Shown in pieces: positions 18,301 to 24,857 of a stretch of 32,514 nucleotides of DNA. The position numbers were made by a program, and so were the translations under genes. Source of the DNA: Sphingobacteriales bacterium (lineage in GTDB: Bacteria > Bacteroidota > Bacteroidia > Sphingobacteriales > Sphingobacteriaceae). Location: contig JAATFW010000165.1 of NCBI GenBank assembly GCA_015654985.1, positions 1 to 32,514 of the forward strand, read 5' to 3'. Within the stretch, counting starts at the first letter, position 1. Each line of letters opens with the position of its first letter. Under the pieces are notes generated by a model. It saw only the letters and a program-made list of their open reading frames with translations. It did no database searches and was not told the DNA's origin.

Positions 18301-18740
18301 GAAGAGTCTTTTACTGTTCCGGTAACCACTATATCCTGAGGAGGGGCTGTTACTGTTAAACTATTGATGTGCTCCGCGGAAGTAATGCTGACAGTACCGG
18401 CAATGAGTTTAAATCTAAGATTTTGCTCCTCCGTTAACAGTTGGAGTACTTCCGCAATTCCTGCATTTTTAATTTGTATAGTTACCGGTCTCGTATTACG
18501 GATCAATTCATCATTATACAGAAACCTGTAATGGGTCTGCCTCCCGATTTCTTCAAAGGCCTGCTCAAGAGTAGCATCTTTGAGTGAAAGGTTAACCTTT
18601 TGCGCTAATCCTTTGGCTTGTACCCCAACGATCAATGACAGCATCAGAAGGAATGTAATTTTCATGGTCAGCATGATTTTGCAAAAAAAAGGACAACAAA
18701 CAGAGTCATCCGGCTTTTTGCCAAATGGAAAGGAATTCAT
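15369..18740 (-). CDS. SusC/RagA TonB-dependent receptor with signalling domain
   Basis: This is the outer-membrane channel importing glycan fragments with TonB energy. Of 1123 residues, the signal region is about 1-46 (hydrophobic core at MKITFLLMLSLIVGVQA). An STN (secretin/TonB short N-terminal) signalling domain spans about 48-120 (LSLKDATLEQAFEEIGRQT), then a carboxypeptidase-regulatory-like beta-sandwich (about 136-200), a TonB-box-like NEVVVVGYGTQ (216-226), the plug, and the beta-barrel ending SYPQQFVSTLGVNITF. The STN domain is the part that contacts FecR anti-sigma factors, and a matching FecR/ECF pair lies directly upstream. Methionines at 23 and 26 are other possible starts; the first gives an N-terminus typical of this family. 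The start codon overlaps the -7 box of a predicted antisense promoter. Confidence 0.95.
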   Translation of the reverse strand: MNSFPFGKKPDDSVCCPFFCKIMLTMKITFLLMLSLIVGVQAKGLAQKVNLSLKDATLEQAFEEIGRQTHYRFLYNDELIRNTRPVTIQIKNAGIAEVLQLLTEEQNLRFKLIAGTVSITSAEHINSLTVTAPPQDIVVTGTVKDSSGVSLPGASVTVKNASGRGVTTDGEGRFKLTAPQNATLVISFIGFRPLEIKVTSQNTINAVLHENESQLNEVVVVGYGTQKRSSLTAAISTVSGSDLDIGPVGNVSNTLGGKVSGIITRQTSGEPGLDNASVLLRGNAPLVLVDGVERPWDKVNLADIASVSILKDASAVAPYGLKGANGVMLITTKRGSEGKVSFTYNGEYGWQKPMNTPKFMDSYSSMALRNTALIMDGKPDQVVSEDIMDLYRTGTDQYPNTDWVGNYLNSSNSQQHNLSASGGNERTRAFVSLGYLDQGNMMGDTYGYKRYSIRSNVDIKPTPLTTFSVDLSLINDQRRFQGIGSADLMLDLYRLPATEPDVYSNGLPAFSPTLGGSVYAQLHSGSNIQRNEFQNISLTMNQELPFLKGLSVKANFAYDKQLYKWKQWSEPYISYQLNNESEYVEHNGWETSKPTLEEGDRFWTNYTFQGYLNYQNQFGKHSLQALAVYERRWGDKSELSAGRTQYDFDIPELNMGSSNKEYQSNGGYSSEYAQQGVVARINYNYNQKYLLEVAGRYDASYRYAPGRRTALFPSASVGWRVSEEGFLKGRFKFLDDLKLRASYGKSGNPVGQEFAYLSKYLVTNSYIFGNGTASPVQYQGVYEGQEPNTALTWETVWKANLGLDLNMWRGLLGLEFDIYRDKRNDKILAPNAVVPAEYGIGLSDENAGKESRWGIDLTLTNRTKITGNLSMRNNLVFGFTRNKQIEIREAAGTKNVPRKRRTGRPGNLTWGYKTAGLFKDEEDIADWAYQNSSVLPGDIKYVDINGDGKIDAEDQVVIGRNATPEIMWGYNLSLNYKGFDLGAMIQGTGNSDYYLGSADRGVRYPFENGKPLVSQAGSWTVDNPDPNARFPRLSATKRTPNYEVSDYWMINSSYIKLKSIELGYRIKPGLTKKLFINDARVYLNFYNVWNIFSKMPDDFDSENLTYNSYPQQFVSTLGVNITF

Positions 18741-18747
18741 ACATTTG
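18717..18747 (+). promoter_or_regulatory. Antisense promoter over the susC start codon
   Basis: TTTG at 18717-18720 and TACATTTG at 18740-18747 are separated by exactly 19 bp. This matches the Bacteroidota housekeeping promoter consensus (TTTG, about 19-21 bp, TAnnTTTG) at every defined base. It faces away from susC, on the opposite strand, and its -7 box starts at the first base of the susC start codon. No protein gene follows it on the + strand for several kilobases. Confidence 0.6.
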
Positions 18748-18752
18748 AGTGG

Positions 18753-18836
18753 TTAAGTGTTACTAAATGAATTTCTTCGAAAAAATGGATATGTAGCCTT
18801 AGCTTTACGGGGGTGGTGCAAACACTCCCGTTTTTT
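18753..18836 (+). ncRNA. Predicted cis-antisense small RNA to the susC leader
   Basis: A transcript from the promoter at 18717-18747 would start near 18753 and end at the hairpin/T-run at 18807-18836, giving about 85 nt. It would be fully complementary to the susC 5' leader between fecR and susC. Antisense RNAs in just this position (DonS-type) are known to repress PULs in Bacteroides fragilis. Start and end are predictions from motifs; no expression evidence can be seen in sequence. Confidence 0.5.
18807..18836 (+). terminator. Intrinsic terminator on the strand opposite susC
   Basis: A 9-bp stem (ACGGGGGTG with CACTCCCGT, one G-U pair) encloses a 7-nt loop and is followed by a run of T (six in a row, 831-836, the first paired). 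It is directional: the opposite strand would have an A-C mismatch and no T-run, so it ends + strand transcripts, although all genes around it are on the - strand. Confidence 0.7.
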
Positions 18837-18898
18837 AATAGCGATTATCCCGTTGGAAAGTAATAATTTGTCATAGAGTTTAATTTTAGGTTATACAT

Positions 18899-20065
18899 TC
18901 ATGGTTTTTCAGGAACATTAAAAGATACGCTTACCTTATGCTGGCCAATTTCGAAATGGGCTTTACTAACAAATTGCAGCATTTCTAACACTTCAGATAA
19001 ATTTACGTTCCTGCTAATGCTTCCACTGTAACGTTTATTGGGAATTTTGCCTTCATATTCAATTGTTAGGTCATACCAACGAGCCAATTGCTGCATGATA
19101 TCTGTAATCCTGTCGCTTCTAAAGTAAAAGTCGCCTTTTTTCCAGGCTATTGCCTTGGCGATATCAGCTTGTCCAAGCAGAATGCCGTTCTCTGAGACAA
19201 CAGCTTGCTGACCCGGATTTAATATCTGTGTTTCTTTGTTTGAAATGACTTTAACCGCGCCTTCCAATAAAGTAGTTGAAGTAGCAGAAGTATAGGCATT
19301 TACATTAAAATGAGTGCCTAAAACTTCAATTTCGGCGCCATTAATTTCAACCCTGAATGGTTTCGAGGCATCTTTGGACACTTCAAAGTAGGCTTCACCC
19401 TGCAAGTACACTTTCCTTTCCTTGCCGGCAAATTGAACAGGGAATTTTAATTGAGACAATGCATTTATCCAAACCCTGGTGCCATCGGGAAGAGTGATCT
19501 GATAGGTACCGGCTTTGGGAACCAATAATGTGTTGAAAATAATTTTTTCAGACCCGGGTACTTTGTTATCATAAGAAACCCCGCCGCTTTTTCCGGTTAT
19601 TTCTGTCCCATCCTGCTCTTTCAGATGATTAACGGCCTCATTCAGAGTTATCCTTCGCCCATCGGATAACAGGAGTTCCGCCTTATTGCCACCCGGTAAC
19701 ACATCGTTCCGGGATTTTTCGGCGTTCTTTACAACTCTATACGACTTTTGGGGCGCCTTCCACAACAGCCAGCCCATTATCAGCAGAACAATAGCTGCAG
19801 CATAGCTGCTGTAGCGAATCAGCCGTTTTATTACAACTCCTTTTCGCCGTTCCCTTGCCCTGCTCCATGCAGCGTCAACATCAAGACGGTCAATAAATTC
19901 AATTTCCTTTTGTATCGGCTTTGCATCTCTGAACGATTCCAGTAACTCTCTGTTCGACTCTTTTTCGCAGAGCCATTGCTGCAATATTTTTTCCTCTTCC
20001 GACGTGAGCTCATTCCGGAGATATTTTGTAATAATTGGGGCAATATTGAACGAATTAGGTCTCAT
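18899..20065 (-). CDS. FecR-family anti-sigma factor
   Basis: This inner-membrane protein would hold the partner ECF sigma factor in check until SusC signals substrate binding. The 388-residue product has a cytoplasmic N-terminal helical sigma-binding part (about 8-75; YLRNELTSEEEKILQQWL), one membrane span (about 85-103), a periplasmic FecR domain (about 180-275; LPDGTRVWINALSQLKFP, VYLQGEAYFEVSKD, VLGTHFNVNAY) and a C-terminal DUF4974/STN-like domain (about 312-382; FRSDRITDIMQQLARWYDL). This is the complete standard layout. It lies 59 bp after the sigma gene and 158 bp before susC. Confidence 0.95.
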   Translation of the reverse strand: MRPNSFNIAPIITKYLRNELTSEEEKILQQWLCEKESNRELLESFRDAKPIQKEIEFIDRLDVDAAWSRARERRKGVVIKRLIRYSSYAAAIVLLIMGWLLWKAPQKSYRVVKNAEKSRNDVLPGGNKAELLLSDGRRITLNEAVNHLKEQDGTEITGKSGGVSYDNKVPGSEKIIFNTLLVPKAGTYQITLPDGTRVWINALSQLKFPVQFAGKERKVYLQGEAYFEVSKDASKPFRVEINGAEIEVLGTHFNVNAYTSATSTTLLEGAVKVISNKETQILNPGQQAVVSENGILLGQADIAKAIAWKKGDFYFRSDRITDIMQQLARWYDLTIEYEGKIPNKRYSGSISRNVNLSEVLEMLQFVSKAHFEIGQHKVSVSFNVPEKP

Positions 20066-20124
20066 TGATTGTATAAAGAAACCTGAAAGAGAAAAGCGGG
20101 TGACAGGAAATAAATATTTTATAA

Positions 20125-20688
20125 TTATCTGCCGGCAGTCAGTAGTAAAAGGAGTGCAAACAGTTCAGGATTAAGTTTAGCCCGGAAGATTTTCAGGCCC
20201 CGTTGCTTCTGGGTTTTAACTGTGTTAATACTAATGCCCAGTTGTTTTGCAATTTTCGGATTCGGAAGGCCCTCAAGATAGCCCATCCGGAATATCTGAC
20301 GGCAGCCATCAGGAAGCAATTCCATAATCTTATGGATCTCGCTGAGAACTTCGGAGCGAATCATAGAGTCGAGAGCTTTTGCATCTTCAGAAAGATCTTC
20401 GTCAAAGCTTTCCATGTACCTGGCTTTTATCTTTTCGTGCCGTATGGTGTTATAGCATAAATTTCGTACAGAAGTATACAGAAAATTTTTTATAGCCACC
20501 GGATTGGTGGAAACATCATTTTTGTGTTTCCAGAAGGCAAAAAAGGCATCCTGTACAATATCTTCGCAATGCTCATGGTCATTGAGCAATTGCCAGGCAA
20601 AATGGCATAGCCCTGGATAATATTTTCTGAAGATCTTCTCGTCAGATAGATTTTCCCATTCCTTATCCAAAGCCGTGTTTTCTGTCAT
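20125..20688 (-). CDS. ECF RNA polymerase sigma factor (PUL regulator)
   Basis: This sigma-70 family factor directs RNA polymerase to the PUL promoter when freed by the FecR protein. The 187-residue product has region 2 at about 22-88 (YYPGLCHFAWQLL, CEDIVQDAFFAFW, IKNFLYTSVRNLCYN) and region 4 at about 115-170 with the helix-turn-helix GLPNPKIAKQLGISINTVKTQKQRGL-like segment (140-165). Only the two core domains are present, as in all ECF factors, and the sequence is of the large Bacteroides expansion family. The C-terminal tail ALLLLLTAGR is hydrophobic, as often in this group. It is the first gene of the locus; I see no clear -7/-33 promoter in front of it. Confidence 0.95.
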   Translation of the reverse strand: MTENTALDKEWENLSDEKIFRKYYPGLCHFAWQLLNDHEHCEDIVQDAFFAFWKHKNDVSTNPVAIKNFLYTSVRNLCYNTIRHEKIKARYMESFDEDLSEDAKALDSMIRSEVLSEIHKIMELLPDGCRQIFRMGYLEGLPNPKIAKQLGISINTVKTQKQRGLKIFRAKLNPELFALLLLLTAGR

Positions 20689-20891
20689 CCTGGGATTATA
20701 ATTGGAATTTCAATTCTAAATAAAAAAAGTGAAACCGGCAAGGAAATGCATGTTTTTTATATTTGCCTGTAAATCTCATGTTGATTTTCGGCGTTTTTCA
20801 GATCATGTGAACCTGGCTACCGGCAGTGATGCCTTCGTCCTTATGAAACTCCCCCGTTTATTTGGGCCAATAAAATGGTTGACCGGTTCTT

Positions 20892-21476
20892 CTAAAGACC
20901 TGTACCTTCGTATATTTCTTTTAGTGATAACTGAATTCCAACGGTTTGAATAGTTAACAGGGCTTCAGGAGATTTGTATTCCTCTAACTCCCAGTTTCCA
21001 TTTAAATTAACTCTGAATGCTTCCACATTAACCGACTCTGAATCGATAAGGATATATTCTTTCAGCTCAGGGATATCGCGGTATAATTTAAACTTTACAC
21101 CCCTGTCGTAACTTTTGGTAGAAGGTGATAGTATCTCTACCAGCGCAACCGGCCCGGTAACAGGTTCATTATCTTCTTCACCGGTAATTTCTTTGCATAT
21201 AACAGAAATATCAGGATAGGTAAATAAAGAATTTTGCGGGATGTGAATCCTCAGATCGCTCCCGTAAGGCTGGCACTGCTTCCCTTTCAACCGGTATGCC
21301 AGCTCGCCGTAAACGTTCCTGAAGATAACATTATGCCTCCTTCCGGCACCTGCCATAGCAAATACTTCGCCATTATAATATTCATGCTTTTCTGCCGAAG
21401 TATTCTCTGAATCAAGATATTCCTCAACGGTCATCTTTCTTTTATTATACGCAACCGCTGGTTCGTGAAGTTCCAT
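20892..21476 (-). CDS. Uma2-family (PD-(D/E)XK nuclease-fold) protein
   Basis: The 194-residue product belongs to the Uma2/DUF820 family of nuclease-fold proteins, common in cyanobacteria and Bacteroidota, with no settled role. Core motifs are present: the [10 protein letters not shown] beginning, [13 protein letters not shown] (33-45), YPDISVIC with Asp89, [22 protein letters not shown] with Glu114 and Lys128 or Lys130, and YILIDSE. The putative catalytic Asp, Glu and Lys are intact. The start at 21476 ([20 protein letters not shown]) fits the family; the frame is open 87 bp further but gives a Phe/Tyr/Cys-rich, unlikely extension. It sits between the SYLF gene and the sigma factor on the same strand, with a 203-bp gap before the PUL, so it is probably not part of it. 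Confidence 0.88.
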   Translation of the reverse strand: MELHEPAVAYNKRKMTVEEYLDSENTSAEKHEYYNGEVFAMAGAGRRHNVIFRNVYGELAYRLKGKQCQPYGSDLRIHIPQNSLFTYPDISVICKEITGEEDNEPVTGPVALVEILSPSTKSYDRGVKFKLYRDIPELKEYILIDSESVNVEAFRVNLNGNWELEEYKSPEALLTIQTVGIQLSLKEIYEGTGL

Positions 21477-21612
21477 GATGATGAAAGTAATATATAAACT
21501 TAAAGAAAATTTATATCTAATTCTGCAAAAGCAATATATGAAACAATTTCTCCGGACCTCCAACCTGACCTGTATCTGATATCCGGCTCCCGGTCATTCA
21601 TCACTGTTACGC

Positions 21613-22296
21613 TTAATCGTACAATCCTTTTAAAGTCGACTTTAGCGTAGCAACTTCGTCAGACTTCGTTTTAGACGCTCCCGAAAACAGGGTTTTAGAG
21701 CTGATGGACTCGCCGTAAAAGCCAGAATCGGCCTTATCATCAATTTCAAGGGCAGCACCGCTCAGACTGATCCCCGCAAAGAGCCCTTTACTTCTTGAAT
21801 AGGAATACACTTCGGCTTCCAGCTTGTAATCGGTACTTGCAGATGAGCTTCTGCCAACCGGACCGGCGGCAACAGAAATGTCACCTCCCAGGGTAAAGCT
21901 TGCCTTACTGATATCCATCAGGCTTTCCTTATGTTTAAATATTAAAACCAGGTCTACTGCCTGCACCCCTGCCTGAAAACCAAAACTGCCTCCCGTAAGT
22001 GTTACAAAAACAGGGTCACTCCAGCTACCGGCTGCATTTTTAACCATTGCAATCCCCTTACCTCTCTTACCGCCAATAACCAGTCCGGCATTAATCATTT
22101 TAGGAATTATGATGATGCCTTCTGTCATTTCCAGAAGTTGCGAGGGTATCGATTCTTTCATCTGGCCAAAGTCCTTCAAAACATTTGTTGAAGCTTCAAC
22201 CTTTTTCAGTTCCTTTTCCTGGGCACCGGCAGAAACACAGAAAAGTAATCCTGCTGATAACAATATTGCCGTTCTTACTCTTTTTAACGTTTTCAT
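21613..22296 (-). CDS. SYLF (Ysc84-like) lipid-binding domain protein
   Basis: The 227-residue product has a signal peptide (about 1-25, ending VSAGAQ) and a SYLF domain over most of the rest: IPSQLLEMTEGIIIIPKMINAGLVIGGKRGKGI, WSDPVFVTLTGGSFGFQAGVQAVDLVLIF, then FTLGGDISVAAGPVGR and YSYSRSKGLFAGISLSGAALE. SYLF domains bind phosphoinositides in eukaryotes; bacterial versions are exported proteins of unclear role linked to the envelope. Twelve bases before the start codon lies one end of a perfect 21-bp palindrome, which is found again before the Crp/Fnr gene at 23186. This suggests shared control. Confidence 0.9.
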   Translation of the reverse strand: MKTLKRVRTAILLSAGLLFCVSAGAQEKELKKVEASTNVLKDFGQMKESIPSQLLEMTEGIIIIPKMINAGLVIGGKRGKGIAMVKNAAGSWSDPVFVTLTGGSFGFQAGVQAVDLVLIFKHKESLMDISKASFTLGGDISVAAGPVGRSSSASTDYKLEAEVYSYSRSKGLFAGISLSGAALEIDDKADSGFYGESISSKTLFSGASKTKSDEVATLKSTLKGLYD

Positions 22297-22308
22297 CTTT
22301 CAAACTAA

Positions 22309-22364
22309 GATAAACTTGTTTTATATGCAAGTTTACATAAATCTGCATATAAAACAAGTTTATC
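22309..22364. promoter_or_regulatory. Perfect 21-bp palindrome, copy 1 (SYLF upstream)
   Basis: Arms at 22309-22329 and 22344-22364 are perfect reverse complements across a 14-nt centre. Each arm contains ATAAACTTGTTTTATATGC. An inner site AAACTTG-N9-CAAGTTT (22312-22334) overlaps the left arm and centre, giving three copies of the AAACTTG half-site in all. The end next to the SYLF gene continues into TTAGTTTGAAAG and the start codon, nearly the same as at copy 2. A dimeric regulator site is more likely than a terminator since it stands at gene starts. Confidence 0.7.
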
Positions 22365-22399
22365 GATCTCTCATCTTCCTTTGAGGAACAGTTTTATAG

Positions 22400-22513
22400 A
22401 TGAAATTTACTAAACGTAAAAGCAGAAGGAAAACATTTAAGCTCAATGATATTCCGTCAATACCGGCATCTCTCAGAGATTCAGCACCATCAGGAACCAG
22501 CAAGGTTGTTTAA
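22400..22513 (+). CDS. Possible small basic peptide (37 aa)
   Basis: An open frame starts at ATG 22400 with GAGGA about 12 bp upstream and stops at TAA 22511-22513. The product begins MKFTKRKSRRKTFKLNDIPS and ends in a Ser/Pro-rich tail. The first 14 residues carry eight or more Lys/Arg. I know of no family. It lies just past the palindrome at 22309-22364, facing away from the SYLF gene, so the palindrome could serve as a divergent control region. Short length makes chance occurrence possible. Confidence 0.33.
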   Translation: MKFTKRKSRRKTFKLNDIPSIPASLRDSAPSGTSKVV

Positions 22514-22588
22514 TTAACATTATTTAACATCCGGGCCGCGCATAAAATGATACTCATCTGTTATGACCGGACATCAAACTTCGTATTG

Positions 22589-22603
22589 TGATAATTGTTA
22601 TCA
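22589..22603. promoter_or_regulatory. Small palindrome before the META lipoprotein gene
   Basis: TGATAATTGTTATCA is a perfect 6-bp inverted repeat with a 3-bp centre, ending 13 bp before the start codon of the META-domain gene. The position fits a repressor operator. The sequence is unrelated to the long palindromes on either side of this gene. A protein cannot be named with confidence. Confidence 0.35.
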
Positions 22604-22616
22604 TTCATAAAGATCC

Positions 22617-23015
22617 ATGAAAAACTTATTTCCGCTGCTTATTTCTATAATCATCCTGCAGGGATGTGCATCAAAAAGGATAAACGTAAATCTTGAGGGA
22701 AAACAATGGGGATTGGTTTCTGTTGAAGAAAAACCGGTTTCCAATTCAGGTTCCTATATCCGGTTTGATAAAACCGCCGGGAAAGTAAGCGGCAAAGGAG
22801 GATGTAACGGATTTGGCGGAACTTATACTGCCACTGAGAGTAACATCAGAATAGAAGGTAATATCAGCACTAAAATGGCCTGCGACCGTCTTGATACAGA
22901 AAATGCTTTCTTCAGAGCACTTGAAAACACCGACCGGTATACGATAAATAACGACACCCTCCTCCTTTACCATGGAGAGTCGCTGCTTGCTACCCTGAAA
23001 GCCCTGCCTCTCTGA
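22617..23015 (+). CDS. META-domain (HslJ-like) lipoprotein
   Basis: The 132-residue product has a lipoprotein signal ending ILQGC (Cys17). No acidic residues follow the cysteine (ASKRIN), so retention on the periplasmic side is more likely than surface display. The META domain covers the rest: GKQWGLVSVEEKPV, YIRFDKTAGKVSGKGGCNGFGGTYTA (the GxGGCNxxxGxY signature), TKMACDRLDTENAFFRALENTDRYTINNDTLLLY (the TxMAC and F...L signatures). Related HslJ is linked to heat shock and novobiocin resistance in E. coli. It lies alone between two copies of the AAACTTG palindrome, which hints at membership in the same stress response. Confidence 0.9.
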   Translation: MKNLFPLLISIIILQGCASKRINVNLEGKQWGLVSVEEKPVSNSGSYIRFDKTAGKVSGKGGCNGFGGTYTATESNIRIEGNISTKMACDRLDTENAFFRALENTDRYTINNDTLLLYHGESLLATLKALPL

Positions 23016-23120
23016 TTTTATATTTGTACATTTTATTTATAAAACTATTCTTCAAAGGAAGGAGAGGCCGGTAACTGCGCAGCACTCATGAACTCCTTTA
23101 AAAAACAAATTACATTGTGA

Positions 23121-23172
23121 ATAAACTTGTTTTATACAGATAATGCGAACTTGCATATAAAAACAAGTTTAT
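23121..23172. promoter_or_regulatory. AAACTTG palindrome, copy 2 (Crp/Fnr upstream)
   Basis: ATAAACTTGTTTTATA at 23121-23136 is mirrored by TATAAAAACAAGTTTAT at 23156-23172, with one extra A. A further half-site GAACTTG (23147-23153) pairs with the CAAGTT on the right across 10 bp. The sequence then runs CTATGTTTGAGTG into the start codon of the regulator gene, closely matching copy 1 (CTTAGTTTGAAAG). The distance to the ATG is 13 bp here and 12 bp at copy 1. Autoregulation by the Crp/Fnr protein is the simplest reading. Confidence 0.65.
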
Positions 23173-23185
23173 CTATGTTTGAGTG

Positions 23186-23767
23186 ATGTATGAGTTATTG
23201 AATCAGAAAATCCGGGAAAAAATATCCCTGACAGACGATGAATTCCAAATTTGCAAACAGGCCTTTGTTCCAAAAACACTTCACAAACACCAGTATCTTT
23301 TGCAGCAGGATGATGTTGCCCGGTACCTGGCCTTTGTAAATGAAGGCGCATTGAGAATGTTTGCCTCCGGAGAAAAAAACGGAGAGATCGTTATTCAGTT
23401 CGCGTTTCCCGGATGGTGGATAACCGATAATTTCAGTTTTCTGACAGGCGAGCCAACAGTATATAATATCCAGGCTCTTGAAAACACCTCGGTACTGCTT
23501 ATCGGGAAACAGGCATGGGAAGACCTCTTTGATAAAGTTCCAAAACTTGAACGTTATTTCAGGATCCTTCTGCAAAATAACTATATCGCTACACAGCGAA
23601 GACTGGTAAGCTCCTTGTGTCAAACAGCAGAAGAAAAGTATCTTTCGCTAATAAAAGCACAGCCAGACATTATACAGCGTGTACCTCAGCATATGATTGC
23701 TTCATACCTTGGCATTACTCCAGAAACCCTGAGCAGGATCAGAAAACAGGCTTCTTACACGAGGTGA
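23186..23767 (+). CDS. Crp/Fnr-family transcriptional regulator
   Basis: The 193-residue product has an N-terminal cyclic-nucleotide-binding-type beta-barrel (about 20-115; KHQYLLQQDDVARYLAFVNEGALRMF, GEIVIQFAFPGWWITDNFSFLTGEP), a dimerisation helix (about 118-150; LERYFRILLQNNYIATQRRLVSSLCQ) and a compact helix-turn-helix near the end (RVPQHMIASYLGITPETLSRIRKQ). The cAMP-contact residues of E. coli CRP are not evident, as usual for this Bacteroidota group. A GTG directly before the ATG at 23186 could also serve as start. The palindrome at 23121-23172 probably is its own operator, and the same element lies before the SYLF gene. Confidence 0.93.
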   Translation: MYELLNQKIREKISLTDDEFQICKQAFVPKTLHKHQYLLQQDDVARYLAFVNEGALRMFASGEKNGEIVIQFAFPGWWITDNFSFLTGEPTVYNIQALENTSVLLIGKQAWEDLFDKVPKLERYFRILLQNNYIATQRRLVSSLCQTAEEKYLSLIKAQPDIIQRVPQHMIASYLGITPETLSRIRKQASYTR

Positions 23768-23978
23768 GCAAAGCGGTGCTTCACGCTGCATTTTCTTGGT
23801 TTAGATCAATTGCATTTCTTATTCTATATCAATGCGCGGCAGATTTGCCCGCAATATCTTTGTACAGGAATAGGAATTAAACTTAAAGACATGACAACCG
23901 TTTTGGACAGTGGCCGGCAATGGAATACACAGACTGAAGCCGGTTGCGCTACCGTCCTTCTAGTTAATTGATACAGAC

Positions 23979-24806
23979 ATGAAATCAGCAACATTTAAAA
24001 AACTGACAGATGGGTTAACATGGCAGGAAGAACGTATGCCGGTACTTTTTGTCGGACATGGATCTCCGATGAATGGCATTGAAGACAATGAATTCAGCCG
24101 TACCTGGAATGCGATGGCAAATAAAATACCGGTGCCAAAAGCAGTGCTCGTTATCTCTGCTCACTGGTTTACCAGGGGAACGCGTATCACCGCAATGGAC
24201 TTCCCTCCAACCATACACGATTTCAGAGGTTTCCCGGCAGCCCTTTCTGACGTTGAATATCCTGCCCCGGGAGACCCCCTGCTGGCTTCAGAAGCCGCCT
24301 CTCTTGTAAAATCTGCCGGCGTAATCCAGGATCACGACTGGGGGCTTGATCACGGAGCCTGGACCATAGTACGCCATATGTATCCAAACGCCGATATCCC
24401 TGTACTACAGATGAGTATCGATTATACCAAACCCGCAGAATATCATTACAGGCTGGCCGCAGAACTTGCCGGCTTAAGAAAAAAGGGAGTGCTGATTCTT
24501 GGCAGCGGCAATATGGTACATAACCTGCGGTTAATGTCGTGGGAAATGATCAATGGCGGAGGTTACGACTGGTCATTAACGATGAACAGTAAATTTAAAG
24601 ACCTTATTGCAAACAACGATCACACAGCGCTCATCAATTACGAAAAGCTTGGGCCTGAAGCTGCTATGGCAATTCCAACTCCCGAGCATTACCTGCCGCT
24701 TCTTTATACTCTTGGGTTGCAGGAAAAAAAGGATGCAGTATCATTTTTTAATGACAAAGCTGTTGGTGGTTCTTTAACCATGACTTCAGTAAAACTTTCA
24801 TCTTAA
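23979..24806 (+). CDS. ygiD: LigB-type extradiol dioxygenase (4,5-DOPA dioxygenase-like)
   Basis: The family comprises YgiD-like class III extradiol dioxygenases and plant DODA, which open the catechol ring of L-DOPA using a bound metal. The 275-residue product shows GHGSPMN (His28), SAHWFTRG (His62), DHGAWTIVRHMYP (His125), GSGNMVHNLR (His181) and PTPEHYLPL (His237), covering the metal ligands and catalytic His of the family. The physiological substrate in bacteria is not settled. The start could also be at residue 20, where the conserved domain begins. A 211-bp gap separates it from the Crp/Fnr gene and contains TATCTTTG (23855-23862), a -7-like box with no clear -33 partner. Confidence 0.92.
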   Translation: MKSATFKKLTDGLTWQEERMPVLFVGHGSPMNGIEDNEFSRTWNAMANKIPVPKAVLVISAHWFTRGTRITAMDFPPTIHDFRGFPAALSDVEYPAPGDPLLASEAASLVKSAGVIQDHDWGLDHGAWTIVRHMYPNADIPVLQMSIDYTKPAEYHYRLAAELAGLRKKGVLILGSGNMVHNLRLMSWEMINGGGYDWSLTMNSKFKDLIANNDHTALINYEKLGPEAAMAIPTPEHYLPLLYTLGLQEKKDAVSFFNDKAVGGSLTMTSVKLSS

Positions 24807-24857
24807 TTCTTTTATACCTGAAAAGCTTCGTATATTGCATGCCCTTAATTATAAGCC

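Noticed and set aside
20729-20953. 74-codon + strand frame between the sigma factor and Uma2 genes
   Set aside because: It overlaps the Uma2 3' end and has no domain signal; the 203-bp gap shows nothing else definite.
23617-23880. + strand frame overlapping the end of the Crp/Fnr gene
   Set aside because: It is an out-of-frame shadow of the helix-turn-helix region with no family features.
23891-23971. 26-codon + strand frame (MTTVLDSGRQWN...) before the dioxygenase gene
   Set aside because: Too short, no clear ribosome binding site, no recognised family; a leader peptide is possible but cannot be supported.
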